Positions 7,918 to 15,160 of a stretch of 58,656 bases of DNA are shown piece by piece. A program made the translations under genes and the position numbers. The notes under the pieces were generated by a model. It had not been told where the DNA came from. It was given only the letters and a program-made list of their open reading frames with translations, and did not search any database. This DNA comes from an uncultured bacterium (GTDB lineage Bacteria; Verrucomicrobiota; Kiritimatiellia; CAIKKV01; CAIJXV01): positions 1 through 58,656 of the forward strand of contig CAIJXV010000067.1 of NCBI GenBank assembly GCA_903824675.1. Direction: 5' to 3'. The first letter of the stretch is position 1. Each line of letters opens with the position of its first letter.

Positions 7918-9039
7918 ATGAGCGAAAATCGGGTTATACGCGTGGGAATTGCCGGCCAGGGCCGGAGTGGATACAAAATCCATGCGCATTGGCTGCGCCA
8001 GGACTTGGAAAAATACCGGATTGTGGCCGTAGCCGATCAGTTGCCAGACCGGCGCCGGGATGCCATCAACGAATTGGGCGCCCGGGTGTTCAAGGACTAT
8101 CGGGACCTGCTCAGGGCCGGCGGTTTCGATCTATTTATCAATGCTCTGCCGACGCCCCTGCATGTGCCGGGAACTTTGGAGGCTCTTAACGCCGGTTATG
8201 ATGTGGTGTCGGAGAAGCCGATGGCCGGGACGCTCAAGGATTTTGACCGGATGGTGACCACGGCCCGCCGCGCGCGGCGGATTCTGGCACCCTTCCAAAA
8301 CAACCGGCTTCAGCCCTTTTTTCTTAAAATGCGCGAGATTCTCGAAAGTGGAATTCTGGGTAAAATCCTTTATATTCGGAGCCAATGGGGGGCTTATGGT
8401 CGGCGGTGGGATTGGCAAACTCTTCGGCGCAATATGGGCGGGGTATTGTTCAATACCGGACCCCATGCCATCGATCAGGCCTTGATGCTGTTCGGGGATC
8501 AGGAAGATCCGAAGGTGTTTTGTAAAATGATGTGCCATAACCCGTTTGAAGGAGACGCGGATGATTTTTGTGCCTTGAGTTTACATGGCCGGAAATCGCC
8601 GTTGATCGAGATTTTGATTTCGCAATATCAGACCTTTCCCCAAGGCGAGATGTATAATGTGAGTGGAACATTGGGCGGCCTGACGGCCAACTGGAATTCA
8701 ATTCACTGGAAATATTATGATCCCCGCAAGGCGCCCAAACAGAAAATGTGGCGGAAGTGGTCGGTCAACCGGGCCTATCCATCGGAAACCCTGCCCTGGG
8801 AAGAGGGGACATGGAGCCTCGACATGGATCAGGCCAAGCATGTGGTGGGCTATACGCTCAAGTCGCTGCCGACCGGAGTCGCACTTTTTTACAGCAACCT
8901 GCATGACGCCATCACTACCAATGCGGAATTACTGATCAAGCCGGCTGAAGTTCGTCGCCAGATCGCCATTTTCGAGGAGTGCTTTCGTCAGAATCCCGGC
9001 CCCTTGAAATCCAAAGTTCAACGCAGAAATACCAACTGA
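7918..9039 (+). CDS. Gfo/Idh/MocA-family NAD(P)-dependent oxidoreductase
   Basis: A 373-residue protein. The N-terminal Rossmann fold starts VIRVGIAGQGRSGYKIHAHW (GxGxxG variant), followed by VVSEKPMAG, the family EKP motif whose lysine is catalytic. The C-terminal domain carries GGVLFNTGPHAIDQALMLFG, with the conserved histidine that takes part in substrate binding. Known members oxidise or reduce sugars and sugar derivatives; the substrate here is unknown. I chose ATG 7918 over ATG 7900 because CGGGAG lies seven bases ahead. It is divergent from the btuF-like gene and stands alone. It is one of three paralogue-type proteins in the window. Confidence 0.85.
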   Translation: MSENRVIRVGIAGQGRSGYKIHAHWLRQDLEKYRIVAVADQLPDRRRDAINELGARVFKDYRDLLRAGGFDLFINALPTPLHVPGTLEALNAGYDVVSEKPMAGTLKDFDRMVTTARRARRILAPFQNNRLQPFFLKMREILESGILGKILYIRSQWGAYGRRWDWQTLRRNMGGVLFNTGPHAIDQALMLFGDQEDPKVFCKMMCHNPFEGDADDFCALSLHGRKSPLIEILISQYQTFPQGEMYNVSGTLGGLTANWNSIHWKYYDPRKAPKQKMWRKWSVNRAYPSETLPWEEGTWSLDMDQAKHVVGYTLKSLPTGVALFYSNLHDAITTNAELLIKPAEVRRQIAIFEECFRQNPGPLKSKVQRRNTN

Positions 9040-9111
9040 GTTTGCAGAGAAATGGAGGGTCGCGCTCTGTCGCGACCGTCGGAGGCCCCGCGGCCTTGTT
9101 CCGACCTGTTT

Positions 9112-10212
9112 TTATTGTCTATTGGGCGCCCGCCAGGTGAATCCCAAAGGTTGGTCCGCGAAAGGATCGATATCATACGGGCGGGATAGGGGCGCCCGTC
9201 CGAATTGGCCGTCGGTGAAATCGAGAAAAGCCATCCAATCGTCCCAGCCATGGGTGTGATTTCCTTCCCGGAACCAGATGCCGAGTTTTTTTTCAACACC
9301 CAGGAAACGGTAGACCTCCCGGGCGGCCAGATGGGTTTTTCGAGTGCCGGTCGGGTTGGCCCATAGATCGCCCAGCGCCTCGCACGTTAACAGCGGGCGG
9401 GGGGCGATGAGGGCTTTGAGATAATGTTGGTCAAAGGGCAGGTCGGCTTCGCGCCCGATAAACTCCTTCAGGTGGGGGCCGAACCAGTAATCGATGATAC
9501 CGGTCAGATCCTTGATGGTTTCGGATTGGGGGCCTTGAAACCGGAAGCATCCCGCGCCGCCGGCGCCGGAGTCGTTGGCGCAGGTCAGGGCGATACGGGG
9601 ATCCGTGGCTCCGGCGAGGAGCGTTGTTTTCCCCCCCCGCGAATGGCCGACAATGGCGATATGGGCCGCGTCCACGAAATCGAGACCCGAGAGGACATCG
9701 ACACACCGATGATACCCCCAAGCCCAGGCGGACAGAGCGCCGTAGTCCCGCTCGGGATAAACCGGGTAAAGCCCCGAAGTCCGGTCCGGACGATAGACAT
9801 CGGTCGCGATTTCGACGCGGTTGAACTGGGCCAGTATATAGCCACGGCGAATGACTTCCAAGGCCACGGCATCTGTGGCGTAGCGCCAACAGGCGTCGCC
9901 GGTTAGGATTACCGGGTAAGGTCCTTTACCGGCTGGAACCAGCAGTGTCATAAGGAAAGCAAAGGGGCGATCCGGTCCTGTTTGCACCCGGCAGGTGATG
10001 AATTGGGCTTCCTGTGCGGTCTGAATCGTTACCGTGTGGATAATTTCGCAGGTAGTGACTTGCGGGCTGGGGGGCAATCCCCCATATTCGAGCGGGAGGA
10101 TGGCATTGGCGATTTCAAGCCGGCGTTGCGACCAGTCGGAGATCGAGCGCACGGGGCGTCCAGTATTGAACAGGAAGGGATTGGGCAGTTCGGGCGAATG
10201 AAAAGCGGGCAT
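9112..10212 (-). CDS. Alpha/beta hydrolase, CE15/acetylxylan-esterase-like
   Basis: A 366-residue protein with the nucleophile elbow GHSRGGKT near residue 186. It is followed by CANDSGAGGAGCFR and, near the end, REGNHTHGWDDWMAF with the likely catalytic histidine. The Ser-Arg-x-Gly-Lys elbow and the SGAGGA segment resemble CE15 glucuronoyl esterases and the related S9/acetylxylan-esterase hydrolases, but the elbow has GHSR rather than the CE15 GCSR. There is no obvious signal peptide, so it may act on imported oligosaccharide esters in the cytoplasm. It is monocistronic, convergent with the preceding oxidoreductase. GGAG lies about ten bases before the ATG. Confidence 0.7.
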   Translation of the reverse strand: MPAFHSPELPNPFLFNTGRPVRSISDWSQRRLEIANAILPLEYGGLPPSPQVTTCEIIHTVTIQTAQEAQFITCRVQTGPDRPFAFLMTLLVPAGKGPYPVILTGDACWRYATDAVALEVIRRGYILAQFNRVEIATDVYRPDRTSGLYPVYPERDYGALSAWAWGYHRCVDVLSGLDFVDAAHIAIVGHSRGGKTTLLAGATDPRIALTCANDSGAGGAGCFRFQGPQSETIKDLTGIIDYWFGPHLKEFIGREADLPFDQHYLKALIAPRPLLTCEALGDLWANPTGTRKTHLAAREVYRFLGVEKKLGIWFREGNHTHGWDDWMAFLDFTDGQFGRAPLSRPYDIDPFADQPLGFTWRAPNRQ

Positions 10213-10603
10213 GTTTATGCATCTCCGGTTGGCGGTTCAAATGCTCGCTGAATACTGAACCGCAGACACGCAAAGTCAATTCCAAATCGTCCACATGGGG
10301 TCAGGTGTGTCGTCGCCCGCCCGCCTTTTACGGCAGGGCGAGCGCTCCGAGCGAGCCGGGGTGGGGAGAGGAGAAGGAGACGGCTCGCTCGGGCTTACTC
10401 CGTCACGCCAAGGCGTGACTCCGAAGGCTGGAAGATTTCGCCCTACCCGTTGTCATCCCGAGCGAAGTCGAGGGAACTATTGGGTTGCACAGTTTCTGGA
10501 TTTCACGCGAGATCGCCTTGCATTTTCGAAGGGAGCGGGTACGATTTGTGGTGTGTCCATCAACATACACTCCCATTCAGGGATAATTCCGGAAAGGGTC
10601 CCG
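10213..10603 (+). repeat. Non-coding region with three palindromic or dispersed elements
   Basis: No credible gene lies here. Three elements are visible. A perfect 12-bp inverted repeat occupies 10347-10358 and 10381-10392 (CCGAGCGAGCCG with its complement; 22-base loop). A perfect 8-bp palindrome with a two-base loop sits at 10402-10419 (GTCACGCC-AA-GGCGTGAC), flanked on both sides by CTCCG. A 25-base element at 10451-10475, starting TGTCATCCCGAGCG, recurs at 47306-47330 and, inverted, at 47353-47377. Reading the downstream rhaM frame back through this DNA gives a long N-terminal extension of no family resemblance, which I reject. Confidence 0.7.
10518..10545 (+). promoter_or_regulatory. Putative promoter of rhaM
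   Basis: TTGCAT at 10518-10523 and TACGAT at 10540-10545 with a 16-base spacer, about 58 bases before the rhaM ATG. The match to sigma70 consensus is moderate. It lies downstream of the palindromic elements, so these would be outside the transcript. Inference only. Confidence 0.3.
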
Positions 10604-10918
10604 ATGATTCGTAAAGCATTTGTCATGCAAGTCAACCCGGATCAATACGACGAATATCAGCGCCGTCATAATCCGATCTGGCCCGAATTGGAAGCGGTAT
10701 TAAAATCGCACGGAGCGCACAACTATTCGATTTATCTGGATCGCGCTTCAGGGCGGCTGTTGGCCTATGTGGAGATAGAGAGCGTCGAACGATGGAACAG
10801 CATCGCGCAGACTGAAATCTGCCGCAAATGGTGGCGCCATATGCGGGACATCATGCCGTCCAATCCAGATAACAGCCCGATGTCTCTGGAGTTGGAAGAA
10901 GTCTTTCATATGGTTTAA
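10604..10918 (+). CDS. rhaM: L-rhamnose mutarotase family protein
   Basis: A 104-residue protein of the RhaM (DUF718) family, close to the usual length. Signatures: [20 protein letters not shown] at the start, then [33 protein letters not shown]-like LLAYVEIE, and [11 protein letters not shown]. Family members interconvert the alpha and beta anomers of L-rhamnose (or fucose) and act in the cytoplasm in deoxy-sugar catabolism. I chose ATG 10604 because it gives the family N-terminus and is preceded by GGAAAGGG. It is monocistronic. No rhamnose isomerase or kinase is visible nearby, but GDP-deoxymannose synthesis genes lie 22 kb away. Confidence 0.88.
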   Translation: MIRKAFVMQVNPDQYDEYQRRHNPIWPELEAVLKSHGAHNYSIYLDRASGRLLAYVEIESVERWNSIAQTEICRKWWRHMRDIMPSNPDNSPMSLELEEVFHMV

Positions 10919-11079
10919 CTGTCGGGGATGCTGTGAAATAATCGGCCGAATGCGGTCGGGGTGACACCCGACCCTCCCAATACTTAATAAAAACCGCCTG
11001 TTTTTCACACGGGCAGATTTTATCACACGTTCAAAACTCTGGCTCGCCATAGTCCGACTGATTTCAAAAACACCAATTC

Positions 11080-11093
11080 TTGACCTTCGTCAA
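11080..11093 (+). promoter_or_regulatory. FNR/DNR-like operator upstream of the Fe-S repair gene
   Basis: TTGACCTTCGTCAA is a perfect inverted repeat (TTGAC-N4-GTCAA) of the shape bound by FNR/CRP-family regulators, including the NO-responsive DNR/NnrR group (TTG-N8-CAA). Its centre lies about 87 bases before the chosen start of the iron-sulfur repair gene, a plausible activator distance. The gene's family is commonly controlled by NO or anaerobiosis, which supports the call. No such regulator is encoded in the window. Confidence 0.5.
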
Positions 11094-11173
11094 GGCGCTG
11101 GATCTCAAGTGGTCGTATTCTCCTCTGCATCATGAGAACCAGATACGGTTCTTAAACGATCGGGAGAATGACG

Positions 11174-11953
11174 ATGAAAGACATAGCAAAAGACCCGCAC
11201 CGGCAATACAACGAAATTCAGCCGGATACAACGGTCGGCGATCTTGTGGTTCGCCATCCCCTGCTCAGGCCCTACCTGGAGCAGTTGGGACTCGACTACT
11301 GCTGTGGCGGCAAAAAGTCACTCCTCGAAGCGGCTCACCAAGCGGGGCAGAATTGGCCGACGGTCATGGCCGTGCTGCAACGCGCGCTGGAGTTGGAACC
11401 TGAGGGTAATGTTGGAACGAACTGGAATACGGCACCACTCATCCGGCTCGCCGACCATATCGTGGCGAAACACCACGCTTTCACGAAGGAACAATTGCCC
11501 CGACTGGACGGCCTGCTGTCCAAGGTGCAGAACGCGCACGGGGCGCAACAGGGCGAAATGCTCGGCCACCTGCGGCGCGTCTATGGCGCCCTGCGAGCAG
11601 AACTCGAGGCGCACTTGATAAAGGAAGAACAGATTCTCTTCCCGGCCATCAAGGGCATTGATGCGTTTATGTCGGGGATCGGGGACCGGCCGGTCTTTCA
11701 CTGTGGCAGCATCTTCAGCCCGATCCGGCAGATGGAATATGAACACGATAGCGCCGGTAAAGCGCTGGCCGAACTGCGCCAGATAACGGACAACTTTCGA
11801 CTTCCAGCAGATGCCTGCCCGACCTTTGAGGCCCTGTACGATGGGCTGAAAGATCTGGAGGCCGATTTACATGAGCATATTCATCTGGAAAACAACATTT
11901 TCTTCCCCAGGAGCGTGGGACGGGAAGAAGAAATGAACAACAAAGATCGATGA
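11174..11953 (+). CDS. Iron-sulfur cluster repair di-iron protein (RIC, ScdA/YtfE family)
   Basis: A 259-residue protein with the two-part RIC architecture. The N-terminal ScdA_N (DUF542) segment holds GLDYCCGG at about 40-46. A hemerythrin-like four-helix domain follows, with histidines and glutamates in HIVAKHHAFTKEQ, LEAHLIKEEQILFPAI, MEYEHDSAGKAL and LHEHIHLENNIFFPR, which would bind a di-iron centre. Known members repair Fe-S clusters damaged by nitric oxide or peroxide. I chose ATG 11174 because GGGAG lies seven bases ahead; ATG 11168 would be too close to it. Monocistronic, with an FNR/DNR-like palindrome upstream. Confidence 0.92.
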   Translation: MKDIAKDPHRQYNEIQPDTTVGDLVVRHPLLRPYLEQLGLDYCCGGKKSLLEAAHQAGQNWPTVMAVLQRALELEPEGNVGTNWNTAPLIRLADHIVAKHHAFTKEQLPRLDGLLSKVQNAHGAQQGEMLGHLRRVYGALRAELEAHLIKEEQILFPAIKGIDAFMSGIGDRPVFHCGSIFSPIRQMEYEHDSAGKALAELRQITDNFRLPADACPTFEALYDGLKDLEADLHEHIHLENNIFFPRSVGREEEMNNKDR

Positions 11954-11991
11954 CCCGATGAGTTGGAACTGCCCCCATCAACGTGGAAAAG

Positions 11992-12042
11992 AGCCCTTTT
12001 GCGAGCGGCTGAATACATTATGCAAACCGCTCCAGAAGGGCT
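11992..12042. other. Imperfect hairpin downstream of the Fe-S repair gene
   Basis: Bases 11992-12008 (AGCCCTTTTGCGAGCGG) can pair with 12027-12042 (CCGCTCCAGAAGGGCT) with one bulge and one or two mismatches, around an 18-base loop. It begins about 38 bases after the gene stop. There is no U-run after it on the plus strand, so it is not a standard terminator. It could stabilise the mRNA end or be a small palindromic repeat. The rest of 12043-12240 shows nothing I can name. Confidence 0.4.
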
Positions 12043-12240
12043 GTGTACTTGAGGGGAAATTCAAGATGGTCGGTGGATCCCCTCCGATTTCGCAAGGCTC
12101 CGGAGAGATCTCGAAGAAACCGGATGCCCGGCGTTGAACGACGTTGTGGAATATGGAAATCGAATCTGGTTCTGATTTGGTCAGGAACGCTTTGCCGGAA
12201 CCGCTTTTGAGGTAGATCTCGAAAGTAAATGCCGAGATGG

Positions 12241-12470
12241 TAAACGAAGGCAGGCGTGCCGAGCCGAAGTTCGCTGCGGTGGTGGTAAACGAAGGCTGGC
12301 GTGCCGAGCCGTAGCTCGTCGCGTTGGTGGTAAACGAAGGCAGGCGTCCCGCGCCGAAGTTCGCCGCGGTGGTGGTAAACGAAGGCAGGCGTGCCGAGCC
12401 GTAGCTCGTCGCGTTGGTGGTAAACGAAGGCTGGCGTGCCGAGCCGTAGCTCGTCGCGGCTGCGACGAGC
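12241..12470. repeat. 45-bp tandem repeat, five copies, next to tRNA-Pro
   Basis: Copies begin at 12241, 12286, 12331, 12376 and 12421, each opening TAAACGAAGG, with an exact 45-base period. Two versions alternate: one with GCCGAAGTTCGC (copies 1 and 3) and one with GCCGTAGCTCGTCGCG (copies 2, 4 and 5). The second contains a short hairpin (CGAGC-TAC-GGCTCG on the minus strand). The last copy runs into a perfect 9-bp hairpin (12449-12470, GCTCGTCGC-GGCT-GCGACGAGC) seven bases from the end of the tRNA. Because the period is a multiple of three, the minus strand is open and would encode a 15-residue repeat, but nothing else supports a protein. Confidence 0.9.
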
Positions 12471-12476
12471 GAAGGC

Positions 12477-12553
12477 TGGTCGGGGCGGCGGGATTTGAAC
12501 CCGCGACTTCCAGCGCCCAAGGCTGGCGCGCTACCAGGCTGCGCTACACCCCG
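12477..12553 (-). tRNA. tRNA-Pro (anticodon UGG)
   Basis: The reverse complement folds as a complete 77-nt tRNA. It has acceptor CGGGGTG paired with CGCCCCG, a D-arm GCGC-AGCCTGGTA-GCGC, an anticodon arm CCAGC-CTTGGGC-GCTGG with anticodon TGG, a variable AAGTC, a T-arm GCGGG-TTCAAAT-CCCGC, discriminator A and an encoded CCA end at 12477-12479. The CCA tail leads into a perfect hairpin and the 45-bp tandem array on the 3' side, so the array occupies a position often used by integrating or repeat elements. No integrase or duplicated tRNA end is visible. Confidence 0.97.
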
Positions 12554-12693
12554 TATTCCGAGCGGGGATACGGTACACCAGCTTTCGCGATTTTGCAAGG
12601 ATACCTCGTATTTTCGTGTGGCCCCCACGCCAAAATATGCGTATTATTCAACGTTTAACCCCAAAGTTCTTTTGCGCGGTTAGCGGAGAGACC

Positions 12694-13944
12694 ATGAATC
12701 AACCCGTGCGTGTGGCTATTATCGGGATGGGCGGCTTTGCCGGATCCCATCATAATGTGGTGATGGAATTGGAAAAGGAAGGGTTGTGCCGTCTGGTCGC
12801 CGCCTGTGATCCCGCCTGGGATGCCTTTAGCGACCGCCAGAAGGAATTGGATTTTACCGGGCGAGGGGTGCGGTGTTTTGACGATTACCGCGCGCTGATC
12901 GAGACCTGCCGGAATCAATTGGACGTCATCACCATCCCCACGCCGATTCACTTGCATGCGCCCATGCATCGGGATGCCGTTCGGGCCGGGCTGGCGGTCT
13001 ATCTCGAAAAGCCGCCAACCCTGGATTTCCAGGAACTCCAGGCGATGGAAGCGGTTGATTCCGGGGCGCGTTTCAAAACGAATGTGGCTTTCAATTTTAT
13101 TGTCGATGCGGATCGACAGGCCCTCAAGGCCCGATTGATGACGGGCGAATTCGGACGATTGCTCCGGGTTTGTTACTGTGGGCTTTCACCGCGATATACC
13201 CGGTATTATGAGCGGGCGCCGTGGGCCGGCCGGTTGAAGATCAAAGACTCGCTGGTGCTCGATTCGCCGATCGGCAATGCCATGGCGCACTATGTTCACA
13301 ATGTCTTATATTGGGCCGGACTTCGGGATCTGCAAGACTGGCCCGAATTGAAAACCCTTTCCGCCGAATGTTACCGGGCCCATGCCATCCAAGGGATGGA
13401 TACGGTTTTGATCCGGGGCTGGACGGCCTCGGATGTTGAATTACGTCTGGCGGTATCTCACGCCTCGGACACCCCCCGGATCCAGGAGTGGTTTGAATGC
13501 GAAAAGGCCCGGGTGGTTTACGGGGTGGATGGCTCGCTGGATATTCACTGGGATGATGGGCGGAGAGAGACCGGGGGACCTCATCAACGAAATTTATTCC
13601 AGGATAACTTCCGGGCTTTTTTTGACTATATTCAAGGCCGTCGGACACGGCCAGTGACCACCTTGAAGGATTCCGAACCTTTTGTTCTTTTAAATGATCT
13701 GGCGTACATCTCGTCCGGCCAAATCGGAACCATTTCTCCGGGACAGGTTATCCGCACTCCGTTGGCCGAGGGGGGCGAAAAACTGGCGATTGTCGGGTTG
13801 GACAAAATGGCGGATGAATTTTTAGGGACCGGTCGATTATTGGGCGAACAGGGGGTCGCTTGGGCGAATCGTTCGATTCGGCCGGTTGGCCCGAACGCGG
13901 TTAACGGGTTGAAACAGGTGATTGATCAAATGGCCGGCGGATGA
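12694..13944 (+). CDS. Gfo/Idh/MocA-family oxidoreductase
   Basis: A 416-residue protein. The Rossmann start is RVAIIGMGGFAGSHHNVVME, with the dinucleotide-binding GxGGxxG. IPTPIHLHAPMHRDAVRAGL and VYLEKPPTLDFQEL carry the EKP motif with the catalytic lysine. The C-terminal domain includes DSPIGNAMAHYVHNVLYWAG, where the family histidine sits. I chose ATG 12694 because GCGGAGAG lies just upstream and the fold starts three residues later. It is longer than the family norm through an extra 60 residues at the C-terminus. Substrate unknown. An SDR gene follows 169 bases later, a common pairing in sugar or polyol metabolism. Confidence 0.85.
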   Translation: MNQPVRVAIIGMGGFAGSHHNVVMELEKEGLCRLVAACDPAWDAFSDRQKELDFTGRGVRCFDDYRALIETCRNQLDVITIPTPIHLHAPMHRDAVRAGLAVYLEKPPTLDFQELQAMEAVDSGARFKTNVAFNFIVDADRQALKARLMTGEFGRLLRVCYCGLSPRYTRYYERAPWAGRLKIKDSLVLDSPIGNAMAHYVHNVLYWAGLRDLQDWPELKTLSAECYRAHAIQGMDTVLIRGWTASDVELRLAVSHASDTPRIQEWFECEKARVVYGVDGSLDIHWDDGRRETGGPHQRNLFQDNFRAFFDYIQGRRTRPVTTLKDSEPFVLLNDLAYISSGQIGTISPGQVIRTPLAEGGEKLAIVGLDKMADEFLGTGRLLGEQGVAWANRSIRPVGPNAVNGLKQVIDQMAGG

Positions 13945-14113
13945 AAAGTGAGAACGTCATCCGGACAAAGCACGGCGCTCTTGCGCGCCTACTACAAACG
14001 ACTTTTCGATGCGTTGGTAAATGCGCCGCAGGTGGCGCGTTGTTTCGAGACGGGTGCCGGGCTGGCGGGGTGAGGCGCCGCCGCACTATTTTGAATGATG
14101 AAGGAGAATGACA

Positions 14114-14884
14114 ATGCGTAAAGTGGCTTTAGTGACGGGTGGAGCGCGGGGCATCGGGTATGGAATTGCCGAATGTCTCGCCCAGGATGGTTGTGATCTG
14201 GTGATTGGCGATATCCAGGAGGAGAGTGCGGTGGCGGAGGCCTTGGCCGGTTTGAAAAAGCTGGGCGCCGAGGTTTTGTATTGCCGGGCCGATGTGTCCA
14301 ATGCCGCGGCACGGGCGCAGATGTTGGAGGCCATCCAGGCGCGATTTGGCCGGTTGAATGTCCTGATCAATAATGCCGGCGTGGCGCCGAAGGTTCGGGC
14401 GGACATTTTGGAGGCGACGGAGGAAAGTTTTGAGCGGTTGATCAAGATCAATCTGCAAGGCCCGTATTTTTTAACCCAGGGCGTGGCCAACTGGATGGTG
14501 TCACAGAAAAAGTCCGACGCGGCTTTTGTCGGATGCATCGTGAATATTTCATCGATTTCGGCAACCGTCGCCTCGGTCGGACGCGGGGAGTATTGTATTT
14601 CCAAGGCCGGGGTCAGTATGGCCACCCAGCTTTGGGCGGCGCGGATGGGCGAGTTCGGCGTGCCCGTTTACGAAATCCGGCCGGGGATCATCAAGACCGA
14701 TATGACGGCCACGGTTCAGGCTAAATACGATAAAATGATTGCAGAGGGATTATTGGTCCAACCGCGGTGGGGGGTGCCCGAGGATATTGGGCGGGCGGTG
14801 GCCATGATGGTCCGGGGCGATATCGCCTATTCGACCGGGCAGGTGATCATGGTGGATGGCGGGTATTCCGTCGCGCGCCTGTAA
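14114..14884 (+). CDS. Short-chain dehydrogenase/reductase (FabG-like)
   Basis: A 256-residue classical SDR. It has cofactor motif TGGARGIGYGIAE at residues 9-21, NNAGVAP, the catalytic serine in VNISSISA, and YCISKAG with the catalytic tyrosine and lysine. The C-terminal end is GQVIMVDGGYS. The length is typical. ATG 14114 is preceded by AAGGAG at the right distance; ATG 14108 is too close. Members reduce 3-oxoacyl-ACP or oxidise sugars and alcohols. Placement after a Gfo/Idh/MocA gene and away from fatty-acid genes suggests a sugar or polyol dehydrogenase, but the sequence alone does not decide. Confidence 0.88.
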   Translation: MRKVALVTGGARGIGYGIAECLAQDGCDLVIGDIQEESAVAEALAGLKKLGAEVLYCRADVSNAAARAQMLEAIQARFGRLNVLINNAGVAPKVRADILEATEESFERLIKINLQGPYFLTQGVANWMVSQKKSDAAFVGCIVNISSISATVASVGRGEYCISKAGVSMATQLWAARMGEFGVPVYEIRPGIIKTDMTATVQAKYDKMIAEGLLVQPRWGVPEDIGRAVAMMVRGDIAYSTGQVIMVDGGYSVARL

Positions 14885-14965
14885 TTTGTATTTTGGGCTG
14901 TGCGATACATCTTGCATTCCACAGGTGAAAAGGCTAAAAATACTAAACATTTTGATGAAGAACGA

Positions 14966-15100
14966 AGTCTTCGGGACGGGGTGAGTTGTGTTTGGCGCAA
15001 CAAGTCCCCACCGGCGGTATAGCCCGCGACTCCTGCCTGGTGGTAGGATTGACACGATGTGATTTCGTGGCCGACAGTAAAGTCTGGATGGGAGAGGACT
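14966..15100 (+). promoter_or_regulatory. FMN riboswitch (RFN element)
   Basis: All the conserved blocks of the RFN aptamer are present in order: TCTTCGGGACGGGGTGAG, CCCACCGGCGGTATAGCCCG, a variable arm, GTGTGATTTCGTGG-type block (GATGTGATTTCGTGGCCGAC), then AGTAAAGTCTGGATGGGAGA. The outer P1 stem pairs AGTC at 14966-14969 with GACT at 15097-15100. It is followed 30 bases later by an intrinsic terminator that ends at the ribBA start codon. By known RFN behaviour, bound FMN should lower expression of the riboflavin operon. Bases 14885-14965 upstream should contain the promoter, but no clear boxes stand out. Confidence 0.95.
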
Positions 15101-15129
15101 GCGACGGGTGACCGTTGCCGTTATGATCT

Positions 15130-15160
15130 CCGCCGAAGCCTGTTTTTCGGCGGTTTTTTT
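15130..15160 (+). terminator. Intrinsic terminator of the FMN riboswitch, abutting ribBA
   Basis: An 8-bp perfect stem (CCGCCGAA at 15130-15137 with TTCGGCGG at 15146-15153) around an eight-base loop is followed by seven Ts at 15154-15160. The ATG of ribBA begins at 15161, directly after the T-run. The only Shine-Dalgarno-like bases before that ATG (GGCGG) are inside the 3' arm, so forming the hairpin would also hide the ribosome-binding site. The element may therefore act on both transcription and translation. Confidence 0.9.

Noticed and set aside
10295-10603. N-terminal extension of the rhaM frame
   Set aside because: It runs through palindromic repeats, lacks a family N-terminus, and ATG 10604 gives the exact RhaM start and a ribosome-binding site.
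11978-12628. 216-residue minus-strand open frame with a 15-residue repeat over the 45-bp array
   Set aside because: It spans the tRNA gene on the same strand, has no Shine-Dalgarno or family resemblance and owes its openness to a period divisible by three.
13970-14060. Possible extra copy of the 86-bp repeat (GCGCCTACTACAAAC)
   Set aside because: Only about 15 bases agree with the array units at 49844-50096 and the second hairpin is missing.
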